This document shows positions 1-9,395 of a DNA stretch of 64,000 nucleotides, piece after piece. Under the pieces are notes generated by a model. The model saw only the letters and a program-made list of their open reading frames with translations, had not been told where the DNA came from and ran no database searches. The stretch is taken from contig NZ_CP046171.1 of NCBI RefSeq assembly GCF_011801125.1, positions 682,001-746,000 of the forward strand. The letters are read 5' to 3'. How positions within the stretch are numbered: position 1 is the stretch's first letter; each line of letters begins with the position of its first letter. The DNA is from Nocardia brasiliensis (GTDB lineage: Bacteria; Actinomycetota; Actinomycetes; Mycobacteriales; Mycobacteriaceae). The translations under genes and the position numbers were made by a program.

Positions 1-2
1 TG

Positions 3-1022
3 CTGCGCGCGACGGGCGCCGCGATCGAATCCGAACTGCTCGGCTACACCGAGACCTTCGGCATCCTCCCGTTGCGCGAGGTGATCGCCGCGCACCACAC
101 CGAGATCTACGGCTACCCCGTCGACCCGGACGAGGTCGTGGTCACCACCGGATCGTCGGGCGCGTTCTCCCTGATCTTCCTGGCCGCCTTCGATCCGGGC
201 GACACCGTGGTGGTGGCCAGGCCCGGCTATCCGGCCTACCGCAACACCCTCACCGCGCTCGGCTGTCGCGTGGTGGAACTGGACTGCGGCGCGGAAACCC
301 GGTTCCAACCGACCGTCGCCATGCTGGAGGCCTTGCCCGAACCGCCGGCGGGGCTGGTCGTCGCGAGTCCGGCGAACCCGACCGGCACCATGATCGCGCC
401 CGCCGAACTCGCCGCGTTGGCGCGCTGGTGCGAGGAGCGCGGGACCCTGCTCATCTCCGACGAGATCTATCACGGCATCACCTATGCGGGCGCGGACACC
501 GCGACCTCGTCGGCATGGGAGACCTCGCGCGAAGCGATCGTCATCGGGTCGGTGTCCAAGTACTTCTCGATGACGGGCTGGCGGCTCGGCTGGATGCTCG
601 CCCCGGCCGGATTGCGCCCGGCGCTGCAGCGGCTGGCCTCCAACCTGACCGTGTGCCCGCCGGCGATCTCGCAGTACGCGGCGCTGCACGCGTTCGGCGC
701 GGAAGCCAAGGCCGAGCTCGACGGTCACGTGCGCCGGTACGCGATCAACCGGCAGTTGCTGTTGGACGGACTGCCGACGCTGGGCATCACCGATCTGGCG
801 CCTGCCGACGGCGCGTTCTACGCCTACGCCGACATCGGTCACCTCACCGACGACGCCCGCGGCTGGTGTGCCGACGTGCTCGAGCACACCGGGGTAGCGC
901 TGGCACCGGGCCTCGACTTCGACACGGTGCACGGAAACCGGACAGTTCGGTTCTCCTTCGCGGGCGCCACCGCGGACATCGAGGCTGCGCTGCTGCGTCT
1001 AGGGCGCTATCTCGCTGTTTGA
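3..1022 (+). CDS. PLP-dependent aminotransferase class I/II, 5'-truncated by window edge
   Basis: The reading frame is open from base 3, so the true start lies outside the window; 339 C-terminal residues are visible. It is a fold-type I aminotransferase: VVTTGSSGAFSLIF is the cofactor-phosphate glycine/serine loop, SPANPTGTM the substrate/PLP-contacting NPTG motif, DEIYHGITY carries the PLP-ring Asp and Tyr, and GSVSKYFSMTGWRLG holds the Schiff-base lysine. The C-terminal arginine for the substrate carboxylate is probably in NRTVRFSFA. Substrate cannot be told from sequence; the family includes aspartate, alanine and aromatic aminotransferases. The next gene is a TetR regulator 128 bases downstream. 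Confidence 0.9.
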   Translation: MRATGAAIESELLGYTETFGILPLREVIAAHHTEIYGYPVDPDEVVVTTGSSGAFSLIFLAAFDPGDTVVVARPGYPAYRNTLTALGCRVVELDCGAETRFQPTVAMLEALPEPPAGLVVASPANPTGTMIAPAELAALARWCEERGTLLISDEIYHGITYAGADTATSSAWETSREAIVIGSVSKYFSMTGWRLGWMLAPAGLRPALQRLASNLTVCPPAISQYAALHAFGAEAKAELDGHVRRYAINRQLLLDGLPTLGITDLAPADGAFYAYADIGHLTDDARGWCADVLEHTGVALAPGLDFDTVHGNRTVRFSFAGATADIEAALLRLGRYLAV

Positions 1023-1150
1023 TCATCTTGTACGGCAACAACTTTCCGCAGTTCGGCACCGTGACCGCGCGGATGCGGTAAAACATCGATGGTTGCTTTT
1101 CCTCGCTGATTTCCCCTGGAAGAACTGATGACGACTGGCACGATGGCACG

Positions 1151-1789
1151 GTGATCACCGCGACGACCCCGAAAGGCGAACGGCGTCGCCAGGCTTTGGT
1201 AGCCGCGGCCGCCGAGTTGTTGCTCGAAGGCGGATTCGAGGCAGTGCGGCACCGTTCGGTCGCGACCCGTGCCGACCTTCCGTTGGCGTCGACCACCTAC
1301 TACTTCGAATCGCTGGAAGATCTGATCGCGCGCGCGGTCGAGTTCAGCGGCAACGTGGAACTCGACGCCATGCGCCGCCGGGTCGGCGAGGTGAGCCACC
1401 GCCGCCGCGGCGCCGAGGCGACCGTCGATCTGGTGCTCGATCTGCTGGTCGGCGCCGACGGGCACGACGAGGGCGCGCGCGGGCAGCTGATCGCCCGCTA
1501 TGAGCGTTCGGTCGCCTCGGCCCGGCACCCCGAACTGCGCGAGGTCCAGTTGCGGTTGCGTGCCCAGCTCGACGAGTTGCTCGCCGACGTGCTGCGCCGC
1601 TCCGACCGGCTGGTCCGGCCCGAGCAACTACGCAGGCTGGTCGCGGTGGTGGACGGCGCCGTCGTCGCGGCGCTCACCGAACTCGACCCCGAACCCCGTC
1701 GAATGGCGCGCGGGGCCCTGCTCGAGGTGATCGACATCGTCGCTCCGGCGACGCCCCAGCAAGCGGACCGTTTCCGCACATTAGACTGA
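1151..1789 (+). CDS. TetR/AcrR family transcriptional regulator
   Basis: 212-residue protein with an N-terminal helix-turn-helix: residues about 7-50 (RRRQALVAAAAELLLEGGF through STTYYFESLEDLI) match the TetR DNA-binding domain, including the typical YYFxSxEDL end. The remaining all-helical part would bind a ligand and dimerise. The start is GTG; an ATG just upstream at 1143 runs into a stop after three codons and another at 1128 is out of frame. The regulator's targets are unknown; the flanking aminotransferase or its own promoter are candidates. Its last codons overlap a -10-like TAGACT that probably belongs to the purB promoter. Confidence 0.85.
   Translation: MITATTPKGERRRQALVAAAAELLLEGGFEAVRHRSVATRADLPLASTTYYFESLEDLIARAVEFSGNVELDAMRRRVGEVSHRRRGAEATVDLVLDLLVGADGHDEGARGQLIARYERSVASARHPELREVQLRLRAQLDELLADVLRRSDRLVRPEQLRRLVAVVDGAVVAALTELDPEPRRMARGALLEVIDIVAPATPQQADRFRTLD
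1782..1787 (+). promoter_or_regulatory. -10-like hexamer TAGACT before the purB leader ORF
   Basis: TAGACT lies inside the end of the TetR gene. Eight bases separate it from the GTG at 1796, so transcription would begin at or within two bases of that codon and give a leaderless or nearly leaderless mRNA. No convincing -35 is visible, as is common for actinobacterial housekeeping promoters. Confidence 0.4.
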
Positions 1790-1795
1790 CGTGAC

Positions 1796-1876
1796 GTGAG
1801 CGAGCGTAGCGAGGGAACCATAGACACAGCGCCCGGCGGCGCGACGGAGCCGAGCGTTAGCGAGGCGCAGTCGTGA
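1796..1876 (+). CDS. Putative 26-codon leader ORF coupled to purB
   Basis: A GTG-started 26-residue ORF beginning VSERSEGTIDTA whose TGA overlaps the purB GTG start (GTGA at 1873-1876), the classic geometry for translational coupling. It begins 8 bases after a TAGACT hexamer, so it could be translated from a leaderless transcript. Its first codons come from a GTGAGCGAGCG-type repeat that recurs at other gene starts in this window. The product is Ser/Glu-rich, with no domain or membrane segment. It may matter only as a ribosome-loading device. The ORF could also be fortuitous; comparison with related genomes would decide. Confidence 0.35.
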   Translation: MSERSEGTIDTAPGGATEPSVSEAQS

Positions 1877-3294
1877 GCCTCGTCCCTAACGTCCTTGCTA
1901 CCCGATACGCCAGCCCCGAACTGGTGCGGCTGTGGTCGCCCGAACACAAGATCGTGCTCGAGCGGCGGCTCTGGCTGGAGGTGCTGCGGGCGCAGTCCGA
2001 ACTCGGAATCGAGCTTCCCGCAGGCGTTCTCGCGGACTACGAGCGCGTGCTCGAGCAGGTCGATCTGGCCTCGATCGCCGAACGGGAGCGGGTCACCCGC
2101 CACGACGTGAAGGCGCGCATCGAGGAGTTCAACGCGCTGGCCGGGCACGAGCACGTGCACAAGGGCATGACCAGCCGCGACCTCACCGAGAACGTGGAGC
2201 AGCTGCAGATCCGGCTCTCGCTCGAGCACGTGTACGCCCACGGCGTCGCGGTCGCGGCCCGGCTGGCCGAGCGGGCCGCCGAATACCAGACGCTGGTGAT
2301 GGCGGGACGCTCGCACAACGTCGCCGCGCAGGCCACGACGCTGGGCAAGCGATTCGCCTCGGCCGCCGACGAGCTGCTCATCGCCCTCACCCGGGTGCGC
2401 GAGCTGATCGACCGGTATCCGCTGCGCGGGATCAAGGGGCCGATGGGCACCGCCCAGGACATGCTCGACCTGCTCGGCGGCGACCCGGCGAAGCTGTCCC
2501 GATTGGAGCAGCAGGTCGCACGGCATCTGGGCTTCGCGAACGTACTCACCAGCGTCGGCCAGGTGTATCCGCGCTCGCTCGATCACGACGTGCTCTCCGC
2601 GCTGGTCCAGGTGGGTGCGGGTCCGTCGTCGTTCGCGCACACCATTCGGCTGATGGCCGGGCACGAGCTGGTGACCGAGGGGTTCCAGCCGGGCCAGGTG
2701 GGCAGTTCGGCGATGCCGCACAAGATGAACACCCGCTCGTGTGAACGCGTGAACGGCCTGCAGGTGGTGTTGCGCGGGTACGCGTCGATGGCCGCCGAAC
2801 TGGCCGGCGCGCAGTGGAACGAAGGCGACGTGTTCTGTTCGGTGGTGCGCCGCGTCGCGCTGCCCGACGCGTTCTTCGCGATCGACGGCATGATGGAGAC
2901 CTTCCTCACCGTGCTCACCGAGTTCGGCGCGTACCCGGCCGTGGTCGCCCGCGAACTCGACCGCTACCTGCCGTTCCTCGCGACCACGCGGATTCTCATG
3001 GCGGCCGTCCGTACCGGCGTCGGCCGCGAGACCGCGCACGAGGTCATCAAGGAGCACGCCGTCGCCGTCGCCCTCGCCATGCGCGAGCAGGGCCGCGAAC
3101 CCGACCTGCTCGACCGTCTGGCCGCCGACGAGCGTCTCCCGCTCGACCGCGCCGCCCTCGACGCCGCCCTGGCCGACAAGTCCGCCTTCATCGGCGCCGC
3201 CGAGGCCCAGGTCTCCGACGTCATCGCCGCCGTCCAAAAACTGGTCGACGCCAACCCCGCAGCCGCCCAGTACGCCCCCTCCCCGATCCTCTAG
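1873..3294 (+). CDS. purB: Adenylosuccinate lyase PurB
   Basis: 473 residues, normal length for the family. The enzyme cleaves SAICAR to AICAR and adenylosuccinate to AMP, both releasing fumarate, in the cytoplasm. The fumarase/aspartase signature GSSAMPHKMNTRSCERV is at about residues 276-292 with the flexible-loop serine; HEHVHKGMTSRDLTEN (about 93-108) and AGRSHNVAAQATTLGKR (about 143-159) are the other two active-site regions. The GTG start has no good SD but overlaps the stop of a short upstream ORF. It is the first of six purine genes dispersed through this window. Confidence 0.97.
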   Translation: MSLVPNVLATRYASPELVRLWSPEHKIVLERRLWLEVLRAQSELGIELPAGVLADYERVLEQVDLASIAERERVTRHDVKARIEEFNALAGHEHVHKGMTSRDLTENVEQLQIRLSLEHVYAHGVAVAARLAERAAEYQTLVMAGRSHNVAAQATTLGKRFASAADELLIALTRVRELIDRYPLRGIKGPMGTAQDMLDLLGGDPAKLSRLEQQVARHLGFANVLTSVGQVYPRSLDHDVLSALVQVGAGPSSFAHTIRLMAGHELVTEGFQPGQVGSSAMPHKMNTRSCERVNGLQVVLRGYASMAAELAGAQWNEGDVFCSVVRRVALPDAFFAIDGMMETFLTVLTEFGAYPAVVARELDRYLPFLATTRILMAAVRTGVGRETAHEVIKEHAVAVALAMREQGREPDLLDRLAADERLPLDRAALDAALADKSAFIGAAEAQVSDVIAAVQKLVDANPAAAQYAPSPIL

Positions 3295-3388
3295 CCCCAC
3301 CCCCGATGTCCTAGGCGTCAGCGCCTGCGGGAGCGCGGCACCCGACTGCCCGACGATGGCCGATTCGTCGCGGGGTTAGGGTGCTGCG

Positions 3389-3811
3389 GTGGATCCGTAC
3401 ACGATATTTGGGGACATTGTGGCTGGGCGGGCGCCGGCGAGTCGGGTGTTCGAGGACGATGATGTGTTGGCGTTCATGGATATTCGGCCGATGACGCCGG
3501 GGCACGTGCTGGTGGTGCCGAAGGTGGCGGCGCGGAGTCTGGCCGAGCTGGATCCGGTGGTGGGCGGCAAGCTGTTTCAGGTGGGGCAGCGGGTGGCGGC
3601 CGCGTTGCGGGCCAGCGAGGTCGGCTGCGACGGGGTGAATTTCTTTCTGGCCGACGGGGTTACGGCGGGGCAGGAGGTGTTCCACGTGCACCTGCACGTG
3701 ATCCCGCGGACCCTGGAGGACGGTTTCGGATTGCGCGGCCGCCCGACCAGTCCGCCGCGGGCCGATCTGGACTACCTGGCCGGGTCGATCCGCGGGGCGC
3801 TCGAACGCTGA
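3389..3811 (+). CDS. HIT family nucleotide-binding protein
   Basis: 140-residue histidine-triad protein. The triad FHVHLHVIPR places His99, His101 and His103 as the nucleotidyl-phosphate-binding and catalytic set; the N-terminal part (DPYTIFGDIVAGRAPASRVF, then MTPGHVLVVPK) is typical of HinT-like proteins that hydrolyse nucleoside phosphoramidates or adenylylated molecules. The start is GTG at 3389. Its base composition is G-rich with many gtg/ggg codons compared with purB. Exact substrate is unknown. Confidence 0.93.
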   Translation: MDPYTIFGDIVAGRAPASRVFEDDDVLAFMDIRPMTPGHVLVVPKVAARSLAELDPVVGGKLFQVGQRVAAALRASEVGCDGVNFFLADGVTAGQEVFHVHLHVIPRTLEDGFGLRGRPTSPPRADLDYLAGSIRGALER

Positions 3812-3931
3812 GCCGCCCGGCTTACATACTGGGCAGTTTGCTGAATAGACGCTCGAACCAAGATCGCTTCCGTCTCGTCGTGCCGTGGGATACCTTGAAG
3901 GTCATTGTCTTGCGGTGATGGAGGTGGGGAC

Positions 3932-4891
3932 GTGCGGCGAACATCGGTTGCTGTGGCAGTGCTGACCTTGGCGCTGGGCCTGGCGGTACCCGCCTTGGTC
4001 GGCTCCACGAGAGCGGCGGCGGCGCAGATCGTGCGCATCGACCGGCTGACCCCCACCCGTTCGGCGCTGTTCATCGATTCCCCCGCGATGAGCCGCACCA
4101 TTCAGGTGCAGGTGCTGCATCCGGCCGGCGGCGGCGCCCGCCCGACCTACTACCTGCTGGACGGTCTCGATCCCGGCACGACCCAGAGCACCTGGACCAA
4201 CGCCACCGACGCCGAGCGCTTCTTCGCGGGCTCGCGGGTCAACGTAGTGCTGCCGGTCGGCGGTCAAGCCAGCTACTACACCGACTGGCAGCAGGACGAC
4301 CCCCGCTTCGGCCGCTACCGGTGGGAGACGTTCCTGACCGAGGAGCTGCCGCCGCTGATCGATACGGCGTTCCACGGCAACGGCGTCAACGCGATCGGCG
4401 GGCTCTCGATGGGCGGTAACGCGGCCTTCATCCTCGCCGCCCGCAAGCCGTGGCTGTATCGCGCGGTCGCGGGGTACAGCGCCTGCCCCGATACGGGTTT
4501 GGCGATGGGCGCTGTGATGTTCTCGATCGCCAACCGCGGCGGGAATCCGCTGAACATGTGGGGCCCGCCCGGCAGCCCGGCGTGGGCCGAACACGATCCG
4601 GCGCTGCTGGCGGAGCACCTGCGCGGCAAGACGATCTACCTCTCCTCCGGCACCGGTATCCCCGGCCCGCACGAGCTGGAGATCAAACCGCAACTCGCGG
4701 AGAACATTTTCCTCGGTGGCCCGGTCGAGGTCGGCGCGAACACCTGTGTGATCGCGTTCGAGCAACGCTTGCGCGCGTTGGGAATTCCGGCCCGGGTCGA
4801 CTACAGCCCCACCGGAACCCACTCGTGGTCGTACTGGCAGGACACCCTGCACGCGTCGTGGCCGACCATCGCACCCGCCATCGGCGCCTGA
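3932..4891 (+). CDS. Secreted antigen-85/mycoloyltransferase-like alpha/beta-hydrolase
   Basis: 319 residues from the GTG at 3932, preceded by the SD GGAGGTG at 3920-3926; an upstream in-frame TTG at 3905 is less likely. The N-terminus (VRRTSVAVAVLTLALGLAV, then AAAA) is a signal peptide. The nucleophile elbow GGLSMGGNAAF contains Ser159 and the C-terminal PTGTHSWSYWQ supplies the catalytic histidine, both as in the antigen 85/PS1 esterase family that transfers mycolic acids onto trehalose or arabinogalactan at the cell envelope. Whether this paralogue is a mycoloyltransferase or an esterase cannot be said. A second paralogue is at 19298-20383. Confidence 0.85.
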   Translation: MRRTSVAVAVLTLALGLAVPALVGSTRAAAAQIVRIDRLTPTRSALFIDSPAMSRTIQVQVLHPAGGGARPTYYLLDGLDPGTTQSTWTNATDAERFFAGSRVNVVLPVGGQASYYTDWQQDDPRFGRYRWETFLTEELPPLIDTAFHGNGVNAIGGLSMGGNAAFILAARKPWLYRAVAGYSACPDTGLAMGAVMFSIANRGGNPLNMWGPPGSPAWAEHDPALLAEHLRGKTIYLSSGTGIPGPHELEIKPQLAENIFLGGPVEVGANTCVIAFEQRLRALGIPARVDYSPTGTHSWSYWQDTLHASWPTIAPAIGA

Positions 4892-4989
4892 CCGGTTCTG
4901 CTGCGAGACAACGGGTTCGACTCGGTGCCGGCCGCCCGCACCGGATCACCGCCGAAGGTGTGGCTCGCCCTTGACGACGTGGATCGGCA

Positions 4990-6198
4990 TCACCGTCGAT
5001 CGCCGGTAGGCGCGGCGGCAGGCCAGGGCAGCACCGCGCGCAGCCGGAAGCCGCCGGCCTGGTCGGGCCCGTAATCAAGGGTGCCGCCGACCAATTCGGC
5101 GCGCTCGGTGAGTCCGAGCAGGCCGTACCCGGAGGACGGGATCGACAGCCCCGGCCCGCGGGCGGCGGAGTTGCGGACGATCAAGGTCAGGTCGGCGCCG
5201 GGACCGCCGTCGATGCGCACGCGCACCGGGGCACCGGGGGAGTGCTTGCGCGCGTTGGTCAATCCCTCCTGGGCAATGCGATACGTGGTTCGTGCGCTGG
5301 TCGCGGGCAGCTCGGCGGTGGTGGTGTCGGTGAGCGTGACGTCCATGCCGAGCGCACGGGCTTCGGTGACGAGTCGCGCCAGGTCGGCCGAGGTCGGCTG
5401 GGGCGGTTCCGGGGTGTCGTCGGCCGTGGCGGTGTCCGCGCGCAGCACGCCGAGCACCTCGCGCAACTCCTGCAGGGCCAGATGAGCGTTCTCGGCAATG
5501 GTTTTCGCCGTCGCGGCGGTCTGCTCCCTGGTCAGATCGGTGCGGAAGCCGAGCGCGCCCGCGTGCATCGCCACGACCGAGATCCGGTGCGCCAGTACGT
5601 CGTGCATCTCCCGTGCGATGCGATTGCGTTCCAGCAGGCGCGCCTCGGCGGCGCGGGCATGCTGCTCACGTTCGGCGGTTTCGGCGCGGGAACGCAGCGA
5701 CCACAACAGATCTCGCCGGGCGCCTACCGCGATGCCGATCGCGACGATGGTGGCGACGGTCGCCGTGAGCACCATCGCGCCGTACCAGGTCGGCGGGTCG
5801 GCCTGCTGTTTCGGATAGAAGAGGTTGTCGGTGAACAGGCCGGTGCCGATGCAGACGATCGATATCGCGATCGTCTCGGGATAGCGCCTGCGGGTGGCCA
5901 GCGAGCACAGCACGAGCGCGACCGCTCCGTTCGCCGCCACCGAGACGGTGGCCAGCACCAGCACGATCGCCGCGATGGTGACCGGGTATCTGCGCCGCAA
6001 CAGCGTGAGCAGGACGCAGACCACGCCGAGCGCCGGGTCGGCCACGTGGAACCAGGCCAGCTGCATCGTGTCGAGCGGGGCCATCTCGCCCTGGACGGTG
6101 CTCCAAGCCAGTATGCCGATCAGCGTCACCACCACCAGCCGCCAAGCCTGCGACCACCACCGCAACGGTGACGCCGACGGCGGAACAACGCTGGTCAT
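4990..6198 (-). CDS. Sensor histidine kinase, NarL/DesK-like (HisKA_3)
   Basis: 402 residues. The first 165 residues contain about five hydrophobic segments, so the sensor part is membrane-embedded with little extracytoplasmic sequence. A short coiled coil (RSRAETAEREQHARAAEARLL) leads to the dimerisation/phosphoacceptor motif REMHDVLAHRISVVAMHAGAL with His199. The ATPase domain shows the N box EGLTNARKHSPGA and the G box GYGLLGLTERAELVGG. Its usual partner, a LuxR-type response regulator, is not adjacent on either side, so it is an orphan in this window. The ligand is unknown. Confidence 0.9.
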   Translation of the reverse strand: MTSVVPPSASPLRWWSQAWRLVVVTLIGILAWSTVQGEMAPLDTMQLAWFHVADPALGVVCVLLTLLRRRYPVTIAAIVLVLATVSVAANGAVALVLCSLATRRRYPETIAISIVCIGTGLFTDNLFYPKQQADPPTWYGAMVLTATVATIVAIGIAVGARRDLLWSLRSRAETAEREQHARAAEARLLERNRIAREMHDVLAHRISVVAMHAGALGFRTDLTREQTAATAKTIAENAHLALQELREVLGVLRADTATADDTPEPPQPTSADLARLVTEARALGMDVTLTDTTTAELPATSARTTYRIAQEGLTNARKHSPGAPVRVRIDGGPGADLTLIVRNSAARGPGLSIPSSGYGLLGLTERAELVGGTLDYGPDQAGGFRLRAVLPWPAAAPTGDRR

Positions 6199-6373
6199 GA
6201 CGCGACTTTAGGCGGCGGGCCGGGGCGCGCGCATCGCTCTGCAGGGCGAATCACGAACGACCAAAGGATGAATCGAGGACCGACCGATGGCCGATGCGGG
6301 CAACCGGGTGGGTGGCCGACCATGGGGACCGGTGCCGGACGCGGTCCGGCCCGGACAACGGTGAAGGGATCTC

Positions 6374-6610
6374 GTGGTGGCCAAGAACGTGTGGATCGGC
6401 TTGCAGATCGTCGGCATGGTCGTGCTGATCGCATCGGCGCAAGCGGCCATCCGGCTTCTGGTCGATCACCGGAAATCGCAGCTGTGGGGCCTGTTCGACT
6501 GGGTGCCGGGCGGCTGGGGCGGCGAGCTGGCCGCCCTGCTGGTGCTGGCGGCGGCCAGTGCGGTCCTCGTGGGCCGGGCGCAGGGCAGGGCCAAGGTGCT
6601 GGACTGCTGA
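6374..6610 (+). CDS. Small two-helix membrane protein, unknown
   Basis: 78 residues; GTG start with AAGGGA 5 bases upstream. Two hydrophobic stretches (WIGLQIVGMVVLIASAQAAI and LAALLVLAAASAVLVG) flank a charged and aromatic linker containing DHRKSQLWGLFDW, suggesting a hairpin membrane protein. No known domain recognised. It is divergent from the histidine kinase (175-base gap) and converges with the DUF2330 gene only 4 bases away, so it appears monocistronic. Confidence 0.55.
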   Translation: MVAKNVWIGLQIVGMVVLIASAQAAIRLLVDHRKSQLWGLFDWVPGGWGGELAALLVLAAASAVLVGRAQGRAKVLDC

Positions 6611-6614
6611 TCCG

Positions 6615-7664
6615 CTAGTTCGGTTGGCGGCGCAGCGTGCGGAACAGCGCGAACACCACCAGGGCCGCGGCCGCCACCGCGGGCGCGAGCACGACCGGAC
6701 CGGCGGGCAGGCCGAGGAATTCCACGGATTCGACGACGGTGAGCCGCCCGCGGACCTCGTCGTCGGTGGGCGCGGTGGCGAAGGTGAAGTCGGTCGAACC
6801 GGTCGAGGGGTCCGGGATCGCGACCGACAGCTTCGTCAGATAGTTCCGTCCGCCCTCGGCCATGCCCGTGAACGTCGGGCTCGCGGTGTCGGCGAGCCGT
6901 CCGGCGAACTCGACCTCGACGCTCTGCGCGGTGGCGGCGGCATCCGAGCGTGTCATGCGGTGGGCGCTCAGCAGGTACAGCCGCACCCGCTGCGGTGTGT
7001 CCGCGGGACCGGAGATGCGCATGGGGTAGACGGGATGTTCGGTCGCGAAGCTCAACCGGATCGGATCGATCCGTCCGGTCAGCGAGGACGGCCCCGTCGG
7101 TGAAGCGGGCCGGGTGAGCCGGATCGCGACGAAGGACCAGCCGTCCCTCCCGTAGGCGTCCAGGGTCGTATTCGTCTCCGGCCGCAGCGTGTAGCCGGTC
7201 GCGGCCAGCCACGTTCGCAGGTCGGCGAGTTGGGTGCCGGTGAAATGGAACGTCTCGAACGGCCCCGTCGGTTGGTCCGGCTCCGTCTCGTGCGGCCTGT
7301 CGGCGGCGCCGGTCGGCGGATCGGCGGCGAACCACCGTCGCTCGGTGACGATCTGCGGCAGGGTCAGCCGGTTCAAGTCGACGAAGGTGTTCCCGGCGAC
7401 CGGTTCCATGGTGGCCCGGCTCGGCGTCGGCACGACGAGTACCGCATTGTCGGTGTCCGCCAACAGATTCAGGTCCAGCACGAGGGTCTCGCGCCGGCCG
7501 TCCCAGCCGAGCAGCGCGGCTTCCTCGGCGATCTGCGCCTGCCGTCCCGCCGGTACCGCGAGCGCCGCGGGGGCTGCCGCCGCCGGGCTCGCCGCGCCGA
7601 GTCCCGCCACCGCGGACAGTATCGTCGCGGCGACAGCCACTCGGCAGGCAACGGCGATACGCAT
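6615..7664 (-). CDS. DUF2330 domain membrane-anchored exported protein
   Basis: 349 residues from the ATG at 7664, chosen because MRIAVACRVAVAATILSAVA begins a clean signal peptide ending near ASPAAAAPAA; an ATG 17 codons upstream adds an unlikely cysteine/arginine-rich extension. The body (EEAALLGWDGRRETLVLDLN, then NAVLVVPTPSRATME) resembles DUF2330, and the C-terminus has a single transmembrane helix (GPVVLAPAVAAAALVVFALF) followed by RTLRRQPN. That arrangement places the domain outside the membrane with a C-terminal anchor. Function unknown. Confidence 0.75.
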   Translation of the reverse strand: MRIAVACRVAVAATILSAVAGLGAASPAAAAPAALAVPAGRQAQIAEEAALLGWDGRRETLVLDLNLLADTDNAVLVVPTPSRATMEPVAGNTFVDLNRLTLPQIVTERRWFAADPPTGAADRPHETEPDQPTGPFETFHFTGTQLADLRTWLAATGYTLRPETNTTLDAYGRDGWSFVAIRLTRPASPTGPSSLTGRIDPIRLSFATEHPVYPMRISGPADTPQRVRLYLLSAHRMTRSDAAATAQSVEVEFAGRLADTASPTFTGMAEGGRNYLTKLSVAIPDPSTGSTDFTFATAPTDDEVRGRLTVVESVEFLGLPAGPVVLAPAVAAAALVVFALFRTLRRQPN

Positions 7665-7775
7665 ACGCGCAACCCTACGACACGGCGCGGACACGCCGAT
7701 TCGACCGGGCGACACGCCGTTTCATTCTCGCGGCGCGCCGATACGGCTGAGCGTACCGACGATGTCGGTCGACGC

Positions 7776-8864
<1,089 letters not shown>

Positions 8865-8870
8865 GCCTGT

Positions 8871-8901
8871 ACCGTAAAACCTGACATCAATGTCAGGTCA
8901 A
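8871..8901 (-). promoter_or_regulatory. MerR-type promoter/operator for the alkene reductase
   Basis: On the minus strand TTGACC (8901-8896) and TACGGT (8876-8871) are separated by exactly 19 bases, the long spacing characteristic of MerR-activated promoters. The spacer is occupied by the perfect inverted repeat ACCTGACATCAATGTCAGGT (8879-8898, nine-base arms around CA). Six bases separate the -10 from the reductase ATG, so the transcript should start at the start codon. The regulator gene begins 13 bases beyond the operator on the other side. Confidence 0.8.
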
Positions 8902-8910
8902 GGAGCGATT

Positions 8911-9309
8911 GTGCGCATCGGAGAATTGGCCGAGCAGACCGGCGTCAGCGTCCGGTCGCTGCGGTACTACGAGACCAAGGGGCTGCTCGCCGCCGACCGG
9001 ACCTCCGGTGGACAGCGTGAGTACCCGCCCGCGGCCGTCGAGCGCGTGCGCCGCATTCAGGAGATGTTCGCGGCCGGACTGCACAGCGACACCATCGGCG
9101 AACTGCTGCCGTGCATCAACGACGTGGACGGCACTCCCAACGCGTCGGCCACTCCGTTGCTGTTGGAGCGGCTCACCGAGGAACGCCGCCGGATCGAGCA
9201 GGCGTTGCGCGATCTGCAGAGCACCCAGCAGGTCCTCGACGGCGTCATCCATGCCGCGGCCGACCACGCCGCAGCGCCGCGGCGCGCCGGGAGAACATCG
9301 GACCTCTGA
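8911..9309 (+). CDS. MerR family transcriptional regulator
   Basis: 132 residues from the GTG at 8911, which has AAGGAG 5 bases upstream; an in-frame ATG at 8890 lies inside the operator palindrome and is unlikely. MRIGELAEQTGVSVRSLRYYETKGLL is the winged helix-turn-helix of the family, followed by a dimerisation helix (ERLTEERRRIEQALRDLQST). There is no Cys pair for metal or redox sensing, so an organic or electrophilic inducer is more likely. It should distort and activate the 19-bp-spaced promoter of the adjacent alkene reductase and may repress itself. Confidence 0.9.
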   Translation: MRIGELAEQTGVSVRSLRYYETKGLLAADRTSGGQREYPPAAVERVRRIQEMFAAGLHSDTIGELLPCINDVDGTPNASATPLLLERLTEERRRIEQALRDLQSTQQVLDGVIHAAADHAAAPRRAGRTSDL

Positions 9310-9395
9310 CCGGAAGGCCGGAGTGTGCCCGCTGATCAGCGGGGAGTTCGGGTCCTGCCGGGACCGCGGGGCCGCGCGCCACTACGGTGGAGCGC

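Noticed and set aside
1498..3300. 600-codon minus-strand open frame across the TetR and purB genes
   Set aside because: Antisense shadow of high-GC coding sequence; composition is His/Gln/Arg-rich with no domain, while purB on the other strand is unmistakable.
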